Source: Xylaria sp. FL1777 (lineage: Eukaryota > Ascomycota > Sordariomycetes > Xylariales > Xylariaceae). Taken from it: 64,000 nt of DNA. The position numbers and the translations under genes are program-made. The stretch spans positions 19,284 through 83,283 of the forward strand of contig MU400693.1 of the NCBI GenBank assembly GCA_022578965.1, given 5' to 3'. Of this stretch, positions 1 through 10,405 are shown piece after piece. The notes under the pieces were generated by a model that saw only the letters and a list, made by a program, of their open reading frames with translations, had not been told where the DNA came from and did not search any database. Every line of letters begins with the position of its first letter. Position 1 is the stretch's first letter.

Positions 1-280
1 GCACTCTTGAACATCATGAAATAAACGACGATTGGAAGCTATGTTAATAGGATTAGCAGTATTTTAGTAGTATTATGGTACGGTCAATACCCATAGTCCT
101 TCAGTTTCGCCCAGTGAAGTGGCAAGGTTAACAAAATACTAGTACATTCCGGTATCAGCCCCTGAAATAACGGCATAGGAATTGCATTTACTCATACCGA
201 TAATAATATCAAACATTATGTTTTTCTTTCCATCTCACTATTTAGGGCTCGTAACTCAGGGATAGTGCCATACTAGTGTA
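1..280. other. 3' flank of the ABC transporter gene
   Basis: No coding signal is seen. The stretch has ordinary base composition and would hold the 3' untranslated region and terminator of the minus-strand transporter, whose TAA stop is at 281-283. No polyadenylation signal can be assigned with confidence. Confidence 0.5.
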
Positions 281-3200
281 TTACTGCCTAGTAGTTCCAT
301 GATACATCTTAGCAAAGCGGCTGGACGGGTTACTAAGCAGTTCAGTAGGATTTCCAGTCTCGACAAGCGAACCCTGGTCTAAAACCAGAATGTTATCAAA
401 GTCTAATAAACTTGATAGCCTATGGGCGATCATAATGATCGTGTGATCTTTGAACTCATTACGTATAACCTCTTGCATTTGGGCATCGGTCTTGGCATCG
501 ACACTGCGGATTGTCAGCTCGTCATTTTTCAGTATCTGAGGGGTTGGCATTGGAACATACCTGCTTGTAGGCTCGTCGAGTATCAGTACTTTTCCAGGCT
601 TAAGAAGAGCGCGTGCAAGGCAGAACAGTTGGCGTTGGCCATGAGACAGGAAATCCGCATCAATGCATGTGTCAAGAACAGCTTCGATGTCTAGACCGTT
701 GGTCCCAGCCTTGTCCCGTAGGACGGTCCAAAGTTTCACCTTCTCTAGAGCAGCTGAAAGTTGTTCGTCGGTGAAGACTCCCAGGGGGTCAATGTTAGAT
801 CGGATTGATGCTGGAAACAAGAAGGGATCTTGCGTAAGCGTGATAACGTGCTCCCGAACTACCGAACCTGTGAGTGTAGCTAAGTCGACATTGTCAATAA
901 GAATTCTGCCTTCCTTGATGTTAATCATTCGAAGAATAGCTTGAACTGTTGAACTCTTCCCACTAGCCAAGATCGCATTAGTCTATGTCTAAGGTTAGGC
1001 GCACTGCAAGGAACCGGACATACCTTCCAGTTCGCCCAATGATCCCAATTCTCTGGCCGCCTTTGAATGAGAAGCTAACATTTTTGAGAACCAAGGGACC
1101 ATTATCTTCGTAGCTAGCCGATACTGAGTCGAATGTCAGAGCACCGTGATGCGGCCAATTTGGGGGAGGCTCGCTCGATTCCTCAGCAGTAGCTTCACTG
1201 GGCGTGGTCTCTGAGAAGTCTTTAATCCTCGATATAGCGCCGAGGGAAGTCTCCAGTAGAGTCCAATATTGTACCAAGGACGTGAGCGCATGGGAAAGGC
1301 TAGTAAGTTGAACAAGCGCGATACCTAAGAAGCCGGGGTTAATCTTGGATCGAAGAGCGACCGCCAAGCCCACCAAGAGGACTGCTAGACCTGCGACGAC
1401 GAGGTCGAGGACTAATACTAGCCATCGTTGAATGCATAGGAGCAGGTAGAAAGGTTTCTGCGATTGGTCAAGTAGTTTGTTCGTTTTATTTGTATACTCT
1501 TGAGTCCATCCGAATGCACGAATTGTCACTAAACCGCTCAGAGACTCGATAAAATGTGAGAACAAGGGAGCACTTGTCTCAAGTCTAAGGTGTATGTCAG
1601 CCAGCAGTGTCATTGTAAATACATTATAGAGACTTACTCCAGTAAACGTAGCTGTCTAGAGGTGCGGAGGTAGAACCGTTGTATAAGATACAAGACGAAA
1701 ACCACAAGTGGTAAGACGGCGGCAAAATATCCTACGGCGGTTGCTGCTAGGACAGTAGCAACTATGCACTGGCCAAGTTCTAATTGTGTCAGATAATTCA
1801 CACTAGACAGGAATTCACAGACTACTCACGAAAGGCAACATTGATAATGGCACCGGGTAGGGTCATATCAGCGAGGCGGAGGTCTTGGCTGAATCTATGA
1901 ATGGTTAGAGTTAGGATAGTAAGTGCAGCTGGCTACCGTACCTGTTAACTAGTACTCCCGTCTCCGTTTGGGCTAGGAAAGACATAGGGGCATTTAGAGC
2001 TGCCTTTAAAATGGAACTGTGCAGGTGTCTTCCTCCGTTAGGCGTTATGACGACGTATAGGTACCTGAGATATTTTTAGTAATGGTTTGAAAGACATCTA
2101 GATGTTGGGGGCAATTACGCAATGGAGGCAACTAAACCGACGATTTCGCTCACACTGAAAGTGGCGAAGATGCCGAGCCAGTAGCCGAGTCGTGGAGGAT
2201 CCCCTCGCTCATTGCTTTGCGCCCACCAATTCAACCACACGGCTATAGCTATGTTAGTTATGGATTGGTCAAGGACGAGAAGCTAGACATACTTTGTATG
2301 CCATTCGCTATTTCATTAACAGTAACGAAAGCGACAAACACAAGAAGTTTCCAGCGCCCCAGAGCAGCTGTATAGTACTTGTAGGTCGCCCAGTCTCCCG
2401 TTCGGCGGCTCGAGTCTTGATTCTGTGCTTCGATCGGTACATCTCTAGCCCCCTTAGGATCTTCAGTTGCTGGTAGAGATTCATCGTCCGATTCCGTCGA
2501 GGACTGGGAGCTGCTTATATTGAGACTATAAACGTATCGTCCGGGGACATTTAGATCGGAGAACTTTCCCTGTTCGACGATCTTTCCTCTGCCGTCCATA
2601 GCTAGAATCAGGTCTGCTTCCGGGAGTCGTTTGACTAGAAATCAATAAGCAAGGGGAAAGTGTCAATAAGCCGGCATGATTCTTACTGGAATGAGTTGCG
2701 AGAATTACTGTAGTGCCGGTTTTCTTGAACAGCCCGTTCGTCCCGAATATCCCTCTGAACACAGCCTCTTCTGTCACCGCGTCCAAGCCGCTAAGAACAT
2801 CGTCGAGAATAGCAATCGGTTTGCGAGAGTAGACCGCTCTTGCAATGGACTGGGGTAGAGCTTAGCAAAACGCTCGATTTTGATCATCATTGAAACTCAC
2901 TATGCGTTGTTTTTGACCTCCACTAAGCTTGACTCCTTTACTTCCGACAACAGTTAAATCCCCGTGAGGCAGTCGGTTAATATCAATGTCTAATGCACAT
3001 GCATTCACAACAGATTGATACCAGCGCTCATCGTACTCAGACTCGGTGATAATGTTGGCTCGAATGCTTCCACTTATGATCCAGGGGGTTTGGTCGCAAA
3101 AAGCGACACGAGAACGCAAAGTGTCCAGATGTCCTTTGTGGTAGGGTGTCTCCTTTAGTAGGCCTTTGAGAAATGTGGACTTACCGCAACCAACAGGGCC

Positions 3201-5482
3201 GGTAAGGATAGTGAGCCCGGTTTCAGAAGAGTCAATTCGCACAGTTGCTTCAGATATAAGGTCCTGTGACGACTGGGACCATCCAAAACTTGCGTTCTCG
3301 AGAAGTATGTTGCCTCTCCGTTCTTGAGGTTGAAGTGATCCAAGTTCTGTGCCTACTGAGCCACGATGATGCTCACTAGAAACTATACTATTCGTATTCG
3401 AGACCGAGTGTTGCTCATCGTGTGGTGTGTCGTTAAGAAACGTTTGAGTTCTCTGGAAACAACCCAACGCGCTCCAGCCTTGTGGGATAGCAACTAGGAT
3501 GTCGGCTAGTGGTTTCGACACGAGGGTAATGAGCGCAAGCGAGGAGATAGCTTGCGAAACAGATAATGAGTCTGTGCCATTGATATGTGCAACGATCGCA
3601 TAGGCCCCAAAGAGGAGTAACTTCGCAATAATTTCGGGAGCATTGACTAGGCATTATGTTAGTCTAGTATAGCGGCTGTTCCAACGGGTATGAGCACAAA
3701 CCAATGGACACGTAATAGGCTTGAACTTTTCGGTACTTCTTCGACTTTGCAATTTCGTCATCTCGGAGCTGTTGGATTATATTGAACATCTGTCCTGTGA
3801 GGCCTAGCATTTTGACATTTTTCATGGAACCAAGAATTTCAGAGGTAAAGTTGATACGAGTTTGAATAGCCTCAAGCCACGTTTTCTGGCTCTTCGAGAC
3901 CTTGTCGGCGATTTGCCCGGATAGTACGGTTCCCGCTAGAAGTTTGAATTTAGAACTGGACTGCTTAGGCAGTTAATGAGACTGGGAGGAAACCATACCA
4001 ATGGACAAAATTAGGAGGACCACAAAGACAGCACCCAGTTGGAGATAAAGTAAGTAAGTGGCAATACCAAGTTGAATAAACGCAGGGACAGTTTCGACCA
4101 GAAGGTAGTGAAATGTTTCGGCAATTCTTTGCACATCGGTGCCCATCAAAGTGACGGCTGCGGAGTCATTCAACTTTGTCACCTGAGTCTGCAGCATCTT
4201 TCGATATATAATGGATATAAGGCCACCGCGCATCATCGTCATCAATCGATAGGTGAGATGCGACGACCACCCCATAGTAACCTAGGCCGTTAAGATCAAC
4301 ACAGTGCTGAATATAGACCATAATTCGATACTTACTGCAAGACCAGTATAAACTAAGGCAAAGCCACCTATCAGACCATATCCAACGTTATTGTTCTTTT
4401 CGGGCTGCGTGTTTTGCACAAAGCCCACAGCTTCTTGGATTAGGAAGGGCTGGGAGAGACTGAGTGCAACATAAGCAAGCTTCGGGAAGACAATCAAGAA
4501 AACTTCCCAGCGAAAGGTCAGAACTGCAGCTAATGCAAGCGCATGTCTTTTCTTCTGATTACCTATCAGATGTTAGTGAGCATTCGTATTGCTTCGGGTT
4601 AGTTTTAGCCTACAGTTTTCCCAAGCTGCTGACAAGTCTTTTGCTAACATCCGCGAGTCGAGTTTCTCACTAATGGACGGCAGATCGGCCAGAGACAGCA
4701 CCTTGCCAAATCCAGACAGAAGAAGAGAGTTGAGCCATAAGAAGAACCCGCGACCAAATGGCCCACTTGTGCTTTCGGGAGGGTATTCGCGATAGCCATC
4801 AACAAGAAATCGTCGTTTTTCAACTGCTTCAAGGGCGAGAAGTGCTATTTTGACGGTAAGTGAGGCCGTCAGTGTCGCAGCTATACCATCGGTATTCTTT
4901 AGAAGCCATTGCGTCCTAGCTCGGGCAATGTCGAGAAAGACAGTAAATATGAGATAAAAAGTTATGATAAAGGAAGGCCGAATAGACTTTGAGTGTTCCA
5001 AGTGAGAGAGTAGGCCAAGCGATAGACCAGAAGCCAACGACAAGGTCGTCGAGGCGATTGAAACGGAGCTCCTAAACTCAGGTTGTGCCCACTGGACCAA
5101 GAGCGCGAGTTGAAGACCGGTATAGGCTGCTATCGTTGCCTAATACATATTCAGTTCCCTTGCTTGAATAGTGAGAAGAGTCAGCGCTGTCGTACCAGTT
5201 TAGCAGCATACAGGCTATTCCGTCTAGCCGTGATTCGTCGCCGAAGCAGCGCAAGGGCTCGGAAGGGAGAGACCAGCAGGAATATCGCAGCCGGCAAGAT
5301 TGCCAAGATCAGTTCTTCGAATTGCACTTTGATAGACCTCGTGAGTCAACACAGTTCTAGATCGTCGCTCAACCCAGTAGGCAGTAGGAAGTACCTGTAA
5401 AATCGAACCCCCCACGACAACCATCCTCGACAGCCGGGCCGAATGATCCATCCCCGCATAGGATTATCTTAGTTGAATCCAT
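281..5482 (-). CDS. ABCC-family (MRP-like) multidrug ABC transporter, 16 exons, 1459 aa
   Basis: ATP-driven membrane exporter of the fungal ABCC/MRP group; substrate unknown. Exons on the minus strand: 5482-5395, 5326-5196, 5139-4614, 4562-4336, 4281-3999, 3935-3702, 3646-2901, 2849-2687, 2634-2293, 2242-2119, 2064-1942, 1894-1830, 1779-1638, 1584-1024, 962-561, 503-281. They total 4380 nt and every junction keeps frame. The start is ATG at 5482 because only this frame gives the family N-terminus (GPAVEDGCRGGFDFT, then FEELILAILPAAIF). Order: TMD0 and linker, first transmembrane domain, NBD1 (Walker A GPVGCGKST 646-654, signature LSGGQ 737-741, Walker B IAILDD ending at 762, H798), second transmembrane domain, NBD2 (Walker A GRTGSGKSS from 1248, signature LSHGQ 1357-1361, Walker B LILDE with E1382, H1413). 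NBD1 has Asp in place of the catalytic Glu, as is usual for asymmetric ABCC proteins, so hydrolysis is probably at the NBD2-side site. Length matches the family and no disabling change was found. Confidence 0.93.
504..5394 (-). other. Fifteen short spliceosomal introns of the ABC transporter
   Basis: Introns (window coordinates): 5327-5394, 5140-5195, 4563-4613, 4282-4335, 3936-3998, 3647-3701, 2850-2900, 2635-2686, 2243-2292, 2065-2118, 1895-1941, 1780-1829, 1585-1637, 963-1023, 504-560. All start with GT (GTAAG, GTATG, GTGAG, GTACx and a few weaker donors) and end in AG. Many have a branch site such as CTAAC, CTGAC or CTCAC shortly before the acceptor. Lengths are 47-68 bp. Two introns cut the Walker A and the D-loop codons of NBD2, and one lies directly after the NBD1 signature motif, so unspliced frames break in the catalytic motifs. 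The junctions were chosen by frame and family alignment, not by transcript data. Confidence 0.85.
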
Positions 5483-5660
5483 TATCGGCCAGTGAATCTC
5501 TAAGTAAAGATTGTCCCCATGGGGGCCTGTGGGCGTCGCTATTACAGCCTATTCCACAGGCAACTTATCCAATCTCAAGTAATGGACAGTGTACCGCGGT
5601 TCGACATGAAGTTTATCTTGGTACGCATCCAACAATGAACGCATGATAACAGGACATGGC

Positions 5661-5717
5661 CTAGATAGGCAGAATCCCGAGAAGCTGGTAGCCTATCTAG
5701 CCGAGTCTAGACTAGGC
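5661..5717. promoter_or_regulatory. Inverted-repeat cluster in the transporter's 5' flank
   Basis: CTAGATAGGC at 5661-5670 and its exact reverse complement GCCTATCTAG at 5691-5700 form a perfect 10-bp inverted repeat with a 20-base spacer. A third variant, CTAGACTAGGC, lies at 5707-5717. The cluster sits about 180-235 bases upstream of the transporter ATG, where a transcription-factor site would be plausible. Which factor, if any, binds is unknown. Confidence 0.35.
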
Positions 5718-6343
5718 TAAGCAGACCATGTGCACTAAAGAGAACAGAGCCTAAGAAAGGGGTTGGAGAGACTTGGCAACGCCCCAGGTCGCGCACCACC
5801 TGAGTCAAGACGAGAGCTTGCTTTTGACAATGTGAGACTATAACTAGACCCATTTTGTTTTAACTACGTGTATACAACGTTGTATTGGTTCTTTTGAGGT
5901 TTTTTCCCCTTATAGTGAGCTTATCGTACGTATATCTAGCTCTAAGTGGTTGCCAATGCCTTACGTGCATACGATCCTAGTTTACCCTATCAGGTTGCGC
6001 ATTTTAGACTTTCACATGGCATGAAAGGTCTTAACTTGGTAGGCTGCTTAGGACTTTATTGGACTTCTTCCATGCATGTAAGGTTTCATGCAGGATGACC
6101 CCCGAAAATACCGGAGCTGAATTAAACTGCGGCATGGCTTATCGTCAATTTTAAACTCCGAGTTTTCTCGGTCGAACTCCATGGAATCACTATTACCCCA
6201 ATCGGACTTCACATATATAATTGTTCAAGATATTGGGAAGCCCGAAATCTCCTCATTGGACATCTAACACTATGGTTACGTACATTAGAAGTGCGTGAGC
6301 TCCTCCTCCTTATATGAACCTACAACAAAGAGCACAACATTAA

Positions 6344-6356
6344 TCCGGACTCCGGA
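6344..6356. promoter_or_regulatory. Paired TCCGGA hexamers, possible Zn2Cys6 factor site
   Basis: Two copies of the palindromic hexamer TCCGGA are separated by a single C, giving CGG/CCG half-sites in both orientations. Fungal Zn(II)2Cys6 regulators bind CGG-type half-sites, so this is a candidate site. It is about 860 bases from the transporter start and could equally be chance. Confidence 0.2.
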
Positions 6357-6467
6357 GAAAGGGAAAAAAAAATCGGACGTTTCTCAACATGCCGAGCGTA
6401 AAAATGCATTGTTGCCTGTCTGCGTGGAACCTCCATGTCTTATCATTCACTGACAGGTTTGTGGCCG

Positions 6468-7367
6468 CTACTGCTGACCCCCTAAACCGCTCGCGCCGCT
6501 TTGAGGTGTTTCGTCGACTTTGAGCCAGGGGTTAGACATTGTGTTGAAAGTCCTAAAGCCTTTCTTGCTGATTCTTGTATCTTGCCCGCGCAGGACTACC
6601 AGCCACTTCTGAACCGGGTTATTCTGCCCTCTGCTACCTCTGTTCCATAGTCCAAGGTTATTCGGTTGTTGTTGTCCATCCGTCATGAAGTCAACAATCG
6701 GCCTCAGCATGGCAATTTTCCATTCACGCCTAACATGGGGGTTCTTGTTGGTTGCGACGAAACGACAATCTAGCAAGGCGCCAAGCTTGGATGGGAGGCA
6801 GGCTGGAAGCTCGAAGATGCGTTTTTCCAAGTTCTGGTCGTAGGTGTCTTGCTTCATGAGACGTACTAAACCAAATTTCTGGGAAGTCCACTCGTTCTCA
6901 GCTGCAGCAACCGCGTCTGCCAATTCAACTTGGGAGTATGACGGTATGGCCCGCACTCCAGTATACCCGTCCTTCAATACCTTGTAGGTTGAAATAAAAT
7001 TCACGCCGAATATTCGTTTGAAATTCGTAAGCTCAATTGTTGGTCGTACCGAGATGATCTCCCAGCCTTCGAAGACAGTCGCAGTATCATAGCTATCGAC
7101 TTGACTACAAGATCTCAGTAAACCAGACAGCTGCCAAGTGAGTCGCACATACAAATCTCTCCAGCAATGTGTTTTCTTATCCATAGTCGGCGCGCTCAGG
7201 TTTGCCTCCTGTTCGACATCCCTGAGAGTTGATGAGTCGTCTTCGCGTGAGCGGTCGGCTACACTAGCTCGAACTAATCTATTGCCGGTTTCAGTGCCTG
7301 TCTCTTTAATACTCCTTGAGTTAGGGGCCATGATCGTGATGCTCGAGATGGTTAAATTCATGTGCAA
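6468..7367 (-). CDS. Hypothetical protein, 287-299 aa
   Basis: Family not recognised. The frame is open for 299 codons and ends in TAG at 6468-6470. The first ATG is at 7367. The ATG at 7331 (protein starting MAPNSRSIKETG, 287 aa) is an equally likely start. No signal peptide or membrane segment is evident. The first ~60 residues are polar and low in hydrophobics (Ser/Thr/Glu/Arg), probably disordered. The rest looks globular, with a hydrophobic/aromatic patch around GWEIISVRPTIELTNFKRIF, an Ala/Glu-rich helix-like stretch (ELADAVAAAENEW), a segment REWKIAMLRPIVDFM, and a tail with KWLVVLRGQDTR and NPWLKVDE. No intron is needed. It lies upstream of the transporter on the same strand, about 1 kb away, and is probably a separate transcription unit. 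The opposite strand is also partly open, but this frame is longer and more protein-like. Confidence 0.6.
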   Translation of the reverse strand: MHMNLTISSITIMAPNSRSIKETGTETGNRLVRASVADRSREDDSSTLRDVEQEANLSAPTMDKKTHCWRDLYVRLTWQLSGLLRSCSQVDSYDTATVFEGWEIISVRPTIELTNFKRIFGVNFISTYKVLKDGYTGVRAIPSYSQVELADAVAAAENEWTSQKFGLVRLMKQDTYDQNLEKRIFELPACLPSKLGALLDCRFVATNKNPHVRREWKIAMLRPIVDFMTDGQQQPNNLGLWNRGSRGQNNPVQKWLVVLRGQDTRISKKGFRTFNTMSNPWLKVDETPQSGASGLGGQQ

Positions 7368-7931
7368 CTATACAAGTGATGATCAAGATTCCCTGAGGAA
7401 AGAGTCTTACTTTCTCCCCCTTTTATATCCAGCGTCCGCCCTGTTTACAGTGTTGGATAAACATTTGTCTATTAACGAAGGGCATTAAGTTTACGCCTCG
7501 TACATGTGCTCAGGCTTCTGCCTAGTCACTAATCTCGATCGTATGAAGACTATTGGAGAGGATGTATATAGAATACTGCTTTTCTAAGTCATTAGTCCAA
7601 CCTACTGCGGCATATTCTGCACTATGTTGTACATTGGGGTATACAGACCGAAACAAGGCAATAATCATCTAGCCCTGATAATGTGCTTAAATTACTCCAA
7701 TTGTTTGCTCCTTATGTGACCGTTATCAGGCGTCATGGTACTAATATATTCCAGGACTCCTGCCGTCTTAGTCAGTAGCCTTACGCCCTTTATATCGCTT
7801 AGAATACTCACAGCCTAAAGTTCGCCTTGCAGCCGGACTCTCCTCACCGAAGTAGCCTTATACTTCTTCTATCTTCCCCGCCCATCAACAGTATCTATGT
7901 AATTACTTTAGCTAAGCAAGAAATTAAATAG
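7368..7931. other. Intergenic, no gene seen
   Basis: Ordinary composition with no supported reading frame. It would include the promoter of the minus-strand gene starting at 7367 or 7331. The last part (about 7891-7931) reads like the end of a short intron, with GT at 7891 and AG at 7930-7931, directly before the protein-like frame at 7932, but no matching upstream exon could be joined in frame. Confidence 0.4.
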
Positions 7932-8213
7932 CAGGTTCCTAGAGCGTGCACCTTCTACAAGCCTGTTCCTGAATCCCTTAACAACTACCCTGCACTACCC
8001 CTGGTTTTCTCCTTTCACTGGGTCGGATTTAGGCATCATAGCCTCAAGGAGCAAACACCGTGCGACTAAGACGGTGTCACACGCAAGTCCAAATTCGCCG
8101 ACCGGGTGGAGATCGACGTTCTCTTCCCCATCAAGGCAGCCAACATTATCAGATGGAAGAAGCATCACGAATATCGCGAGTACTACTTCCGTGACGGCTT
8201 TGAGCGATTATGA
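7932..8213 (+). pseudogene. Possible gene relic, 94-codon frame with one internal stop
   Basis: One plus-strand frame runs from 7932 to TGA at 8211-8213 and is interrupted only by TAA at 8067-8069. The part after that stop reads FADRVEIDVLFP, AANIIRWKKHHEYREYYF and RDGFERL, which is strongly protein-like (alternating hydrophobic strand, then a basic/aromatic helix), and its GC content is higher than its surroundings. The part before reads FYKPVPESLNNYPALPLVF. No family is recognised and there is no start codon, so it is either the last exon of a decayed gene or chance. A different frame (8074-8322) starts with ATG but looks less like protein. Confidence 0.3.
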
Positions 8214-9543
8214 TTCTATAAAACCGCTAAGGAAAGTGATAATTCAGCTATTATGTATGCGATCTACGAGACTTTCTTTTTTTAATTTTCTTTCATTGTC
8301 ATTTTGTCGTCTCTTAGCCTGATCTTCTAATCGCTTCACCGACACGTCACGGTCATCCCCGAAGTCACACCCCCAGCACAGTTCCCACTAAATACTTTGG
8401 GATCGGCTATGAGGATTTTGATGTTGGACGAAAGAGATTAAAGCCGTCTAGATGCTCCCGGATAGCAATGGTGCGAGAGGAAGATAGGTGTTTCGGTCAT
8501 ATCAGTGGCTTTAAGCCTAGGTAGAGCGTTCTCACATGACTTTAGAGTAACACTAATGAACCGTGGATAGGAAAAGAAGAAGAAGACGGGGAGAATAGGT
8601 TGTTTATTAAGCACAAGCTTGTAGGGAGGTGAGAAAGCTAGGCGACAAGATGTGTTTGAGCCCCGGCACCTAAGTAGTAGGCATGTAACGTACCTGGGTA
8701 TATAGGTGATACATTCAAGCGCTTTGACGGAATGAAATTGCTCCCGCTTTTAGAAATAAACACATGACCAATTTTACATAAGGCCTTCTCTGGGCAACCA
8801 CATCTAAGTAATTCCTAGCCTCTACCTCGGGCATGTCTACATGCATGTGAGAAGTGCACATTGCAATATATAATTCCTGTCACTAGTGCTTACCCTTCAT
8901 TATCTGAGCCGAAGGTAGTTATGTATGTTTCGAGGCACAACGGGAAAACCATTAACATCGCATAGCAATGATAGTAGCCGATTTAGAGGGCGAGGTTGCA
9001 GATTATTCGAACTTGGGGAGTGTTGGCATAGTAATCCCTAAATTGGGACCGAAGTTGGAAGAATAGACAATGTATTCGTGATTAGAAATAAATTGTTAGA
9101 TGTGAGTGTATCATAACTAACTGGAAATCGCTAGTGAAGTGTATATAGATGACAATACATTTAGGTAATGACTATAATTCAGGTAGCTTAGTTCAATGCC
9201 CAGCTATACACCTTATAGTAGAAGAAAATGATCATCCACTTAAAGACAAATGGAAAGTGAAACTATATATAAATCCACGACCGTAGTATATACATAAATT
9301 CTACAGGTCGCATGCAGATTACCTTTGCAACAACTCAATGTAGCCTGACAACATTTTCTCAGGGGGTCAATGGGATCCGTGTAAAGGTCACTTTGCGAAC
9401 CAGCCTATCAAGGTACGTACCATGTAAACTAGAAAGAGGCACAATATTCTTGCTACCAGCTAATATGAGGTTGGAACTGCAATAGCAGCTCGTAATAATA
9501 ACATTGTCAAGACTTCCTTTCAGTATCAAGGTCATAGATTATA
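8214..9543. other. Intergenic, no gene seen
   Basis: About 1.3 kb of ordinary to mildly AT-rich sequence with stops in all frames. No repeat, RNA gene or regulatory motif could be supported by eye. Confidence 0.45.
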
Positions 9544-9858
9544 TTAGGTAGCCCGTTCAAAACGTGCAAATCTAAAGGCTTCTATAACGTCGAACTCTTT
9601 TGTCATTTTATCCAAAATTTGGCACCCAAAATCCCACTCTAACGCAAAGCAAACACCCCGCAAAGGAAGGAGTAGTTTTGATGGTGGATGGCATCTCCCA
9701 GATACACCTGTGCCGAACAAACGAATGCCGTGGTCATCAAAGTATGCATCAACTCCATACTAGACGGAGCACGTTATCTTATCCTTCAAGATAGAATGGG
9801 AAAAAACCGGAGTCGACATCGGGATTATTGGTACTATTGCAGAATTCTTGGTCAGAAA
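9544..9858 (-). pseudogene. Possible gene relic, 104-codon frame with one internal stop
   Basis: The minus-strand frame from 9858 to TAA at 9544-9546 is open except for TAG at 9760-9762. After the stop it gives 71 uninterrupted codons including YGVDAYFDDHGIRLFGTG, SKLLLPLRGVCFALEWDF and KEFDVIEAFRFARFERAT, which look like a folded protein. Before the stop it gives STPVFSHSILKDKITC. CTAG at 9760-9763 could instead be a splice acceptor, making the 71-codon part a terminal exon. It partly overlaps the 208-aa frame at 9779-10405 in another frame, so the two may be pieces of one gene broken by an intron or frameshift. Family not recognised. Confidence 0.3.
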
Positions 9859-10405
9859 TTATTATGATAGTTAATGATGTTATAGGTTCTGGGACTTGTA
9901 AGAAGAATAGAAAAGAAAGCTTGATTAGGACATCCATGCTCCTGCAACACATTAAGGGGGAGTAGAAGAGAGTCTGGTATACGAACCTGCAAGTCCCCTT
10001 GAAGAATTGAATTCTGAGCTGGTAATATCCGGGCTGGAGACGGCTAATCGGACCATAGGAAATAAATGTGTAGTACTGGTGGAGTGCTTGGTATCCGAGT
10101 ACTGACATCGAATATTGGCCTACAGAATTTCCGCTCCAATATGCGTGCACAATGCTCTTTTGTCTACCAACACTCCCTCTTCCATCGGATGAGTGGATAG
10201 ACAGTATGCAGTGCGCGCGTGGGTTCTCGAGCGCTCTTGAAGCTTCGACCCCTGCTTCCTTGAATTGGGACGGTATATAAACACACGGTACAAATATCTG
10301 GAAGTTCTGTTTCACCCCGACTCGTGGATATCGCGCTTCCGGTTCGGCAGGCTCCTGGCCTTCGTCGTAGAAGCATACCTGCCACGCGCCTGCAATGTTT
10401 TCCAT
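9779..10405 (-). CDS. Hypothetical protein, 208-aa frame, gene model uncertain
   Basis: Family not recognised. The frame opens with ATG at 10405 and ends in TAA at 9779. The first ~135 residues are coherent: MENIAGAWQVCFYDEGQEP, NFQIFVPCVYIPSQFK, a Ser/His segment, SMSVLGYQALHQYYTF and LQPGYYQLRIQFFK, suggesting a beta-rich domain. The remainder is less convincing: hydrophobic LIKLSFLFFLQ and SLTIIIISDQEF with a Phe-rich end. A possible 45-bp intron (donor GTTCGT, acceptor TTGCAG) near 9940-9990 would keep the frame and remove part of the odd section. The true 3' end may therefore lie in the overlapping frame that continues to 9544. No signal peptide is evident. Confidence 0.45.
   Translation of the reverse strand: MENIAGAWQVCFYDEGQEPAEPEARYPRVGVKQNFQIFVPCVYIPSQFKEAGVEASRALENPRAHCILSIHSSDGRGSVGRQKSIVHAYWSGNSVGQYSMSVLGYQALHQYYTFISYGPISRLQPGYYQLRIQFFKGTCRFVYQTLFYSPLMCCRSMDVLIKLSFLFFLQVPEPITSLTIIIISDQEFCNSTNNPDVDSGFFPFYLEG

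Larger units (their letters stand above)
5483..6467. other. Intergenic region upstream of the ABC transporter
   Basis: No gene is supported. This is the 5' flank of the minus-strand transporter and the 3' flank of the minus-strand gene ending at 6468. It contains two candidate cis elements listed separately: an inverted-repeat cluster at 5661-5717 and paired TCCGGA hexamers at 6344-6356. Confidence 0.5.

Noticed and set aside
5224..5451. 75-codon minus-strand frame beginning with ATG at 5451, as an alternative transporter start
   Set aside because: It is out of frame with the family N-terminus. The frame from ATG at 5482, spliced at 5394/5326, gives the conserved FDFT...FEELILAILP sequence.
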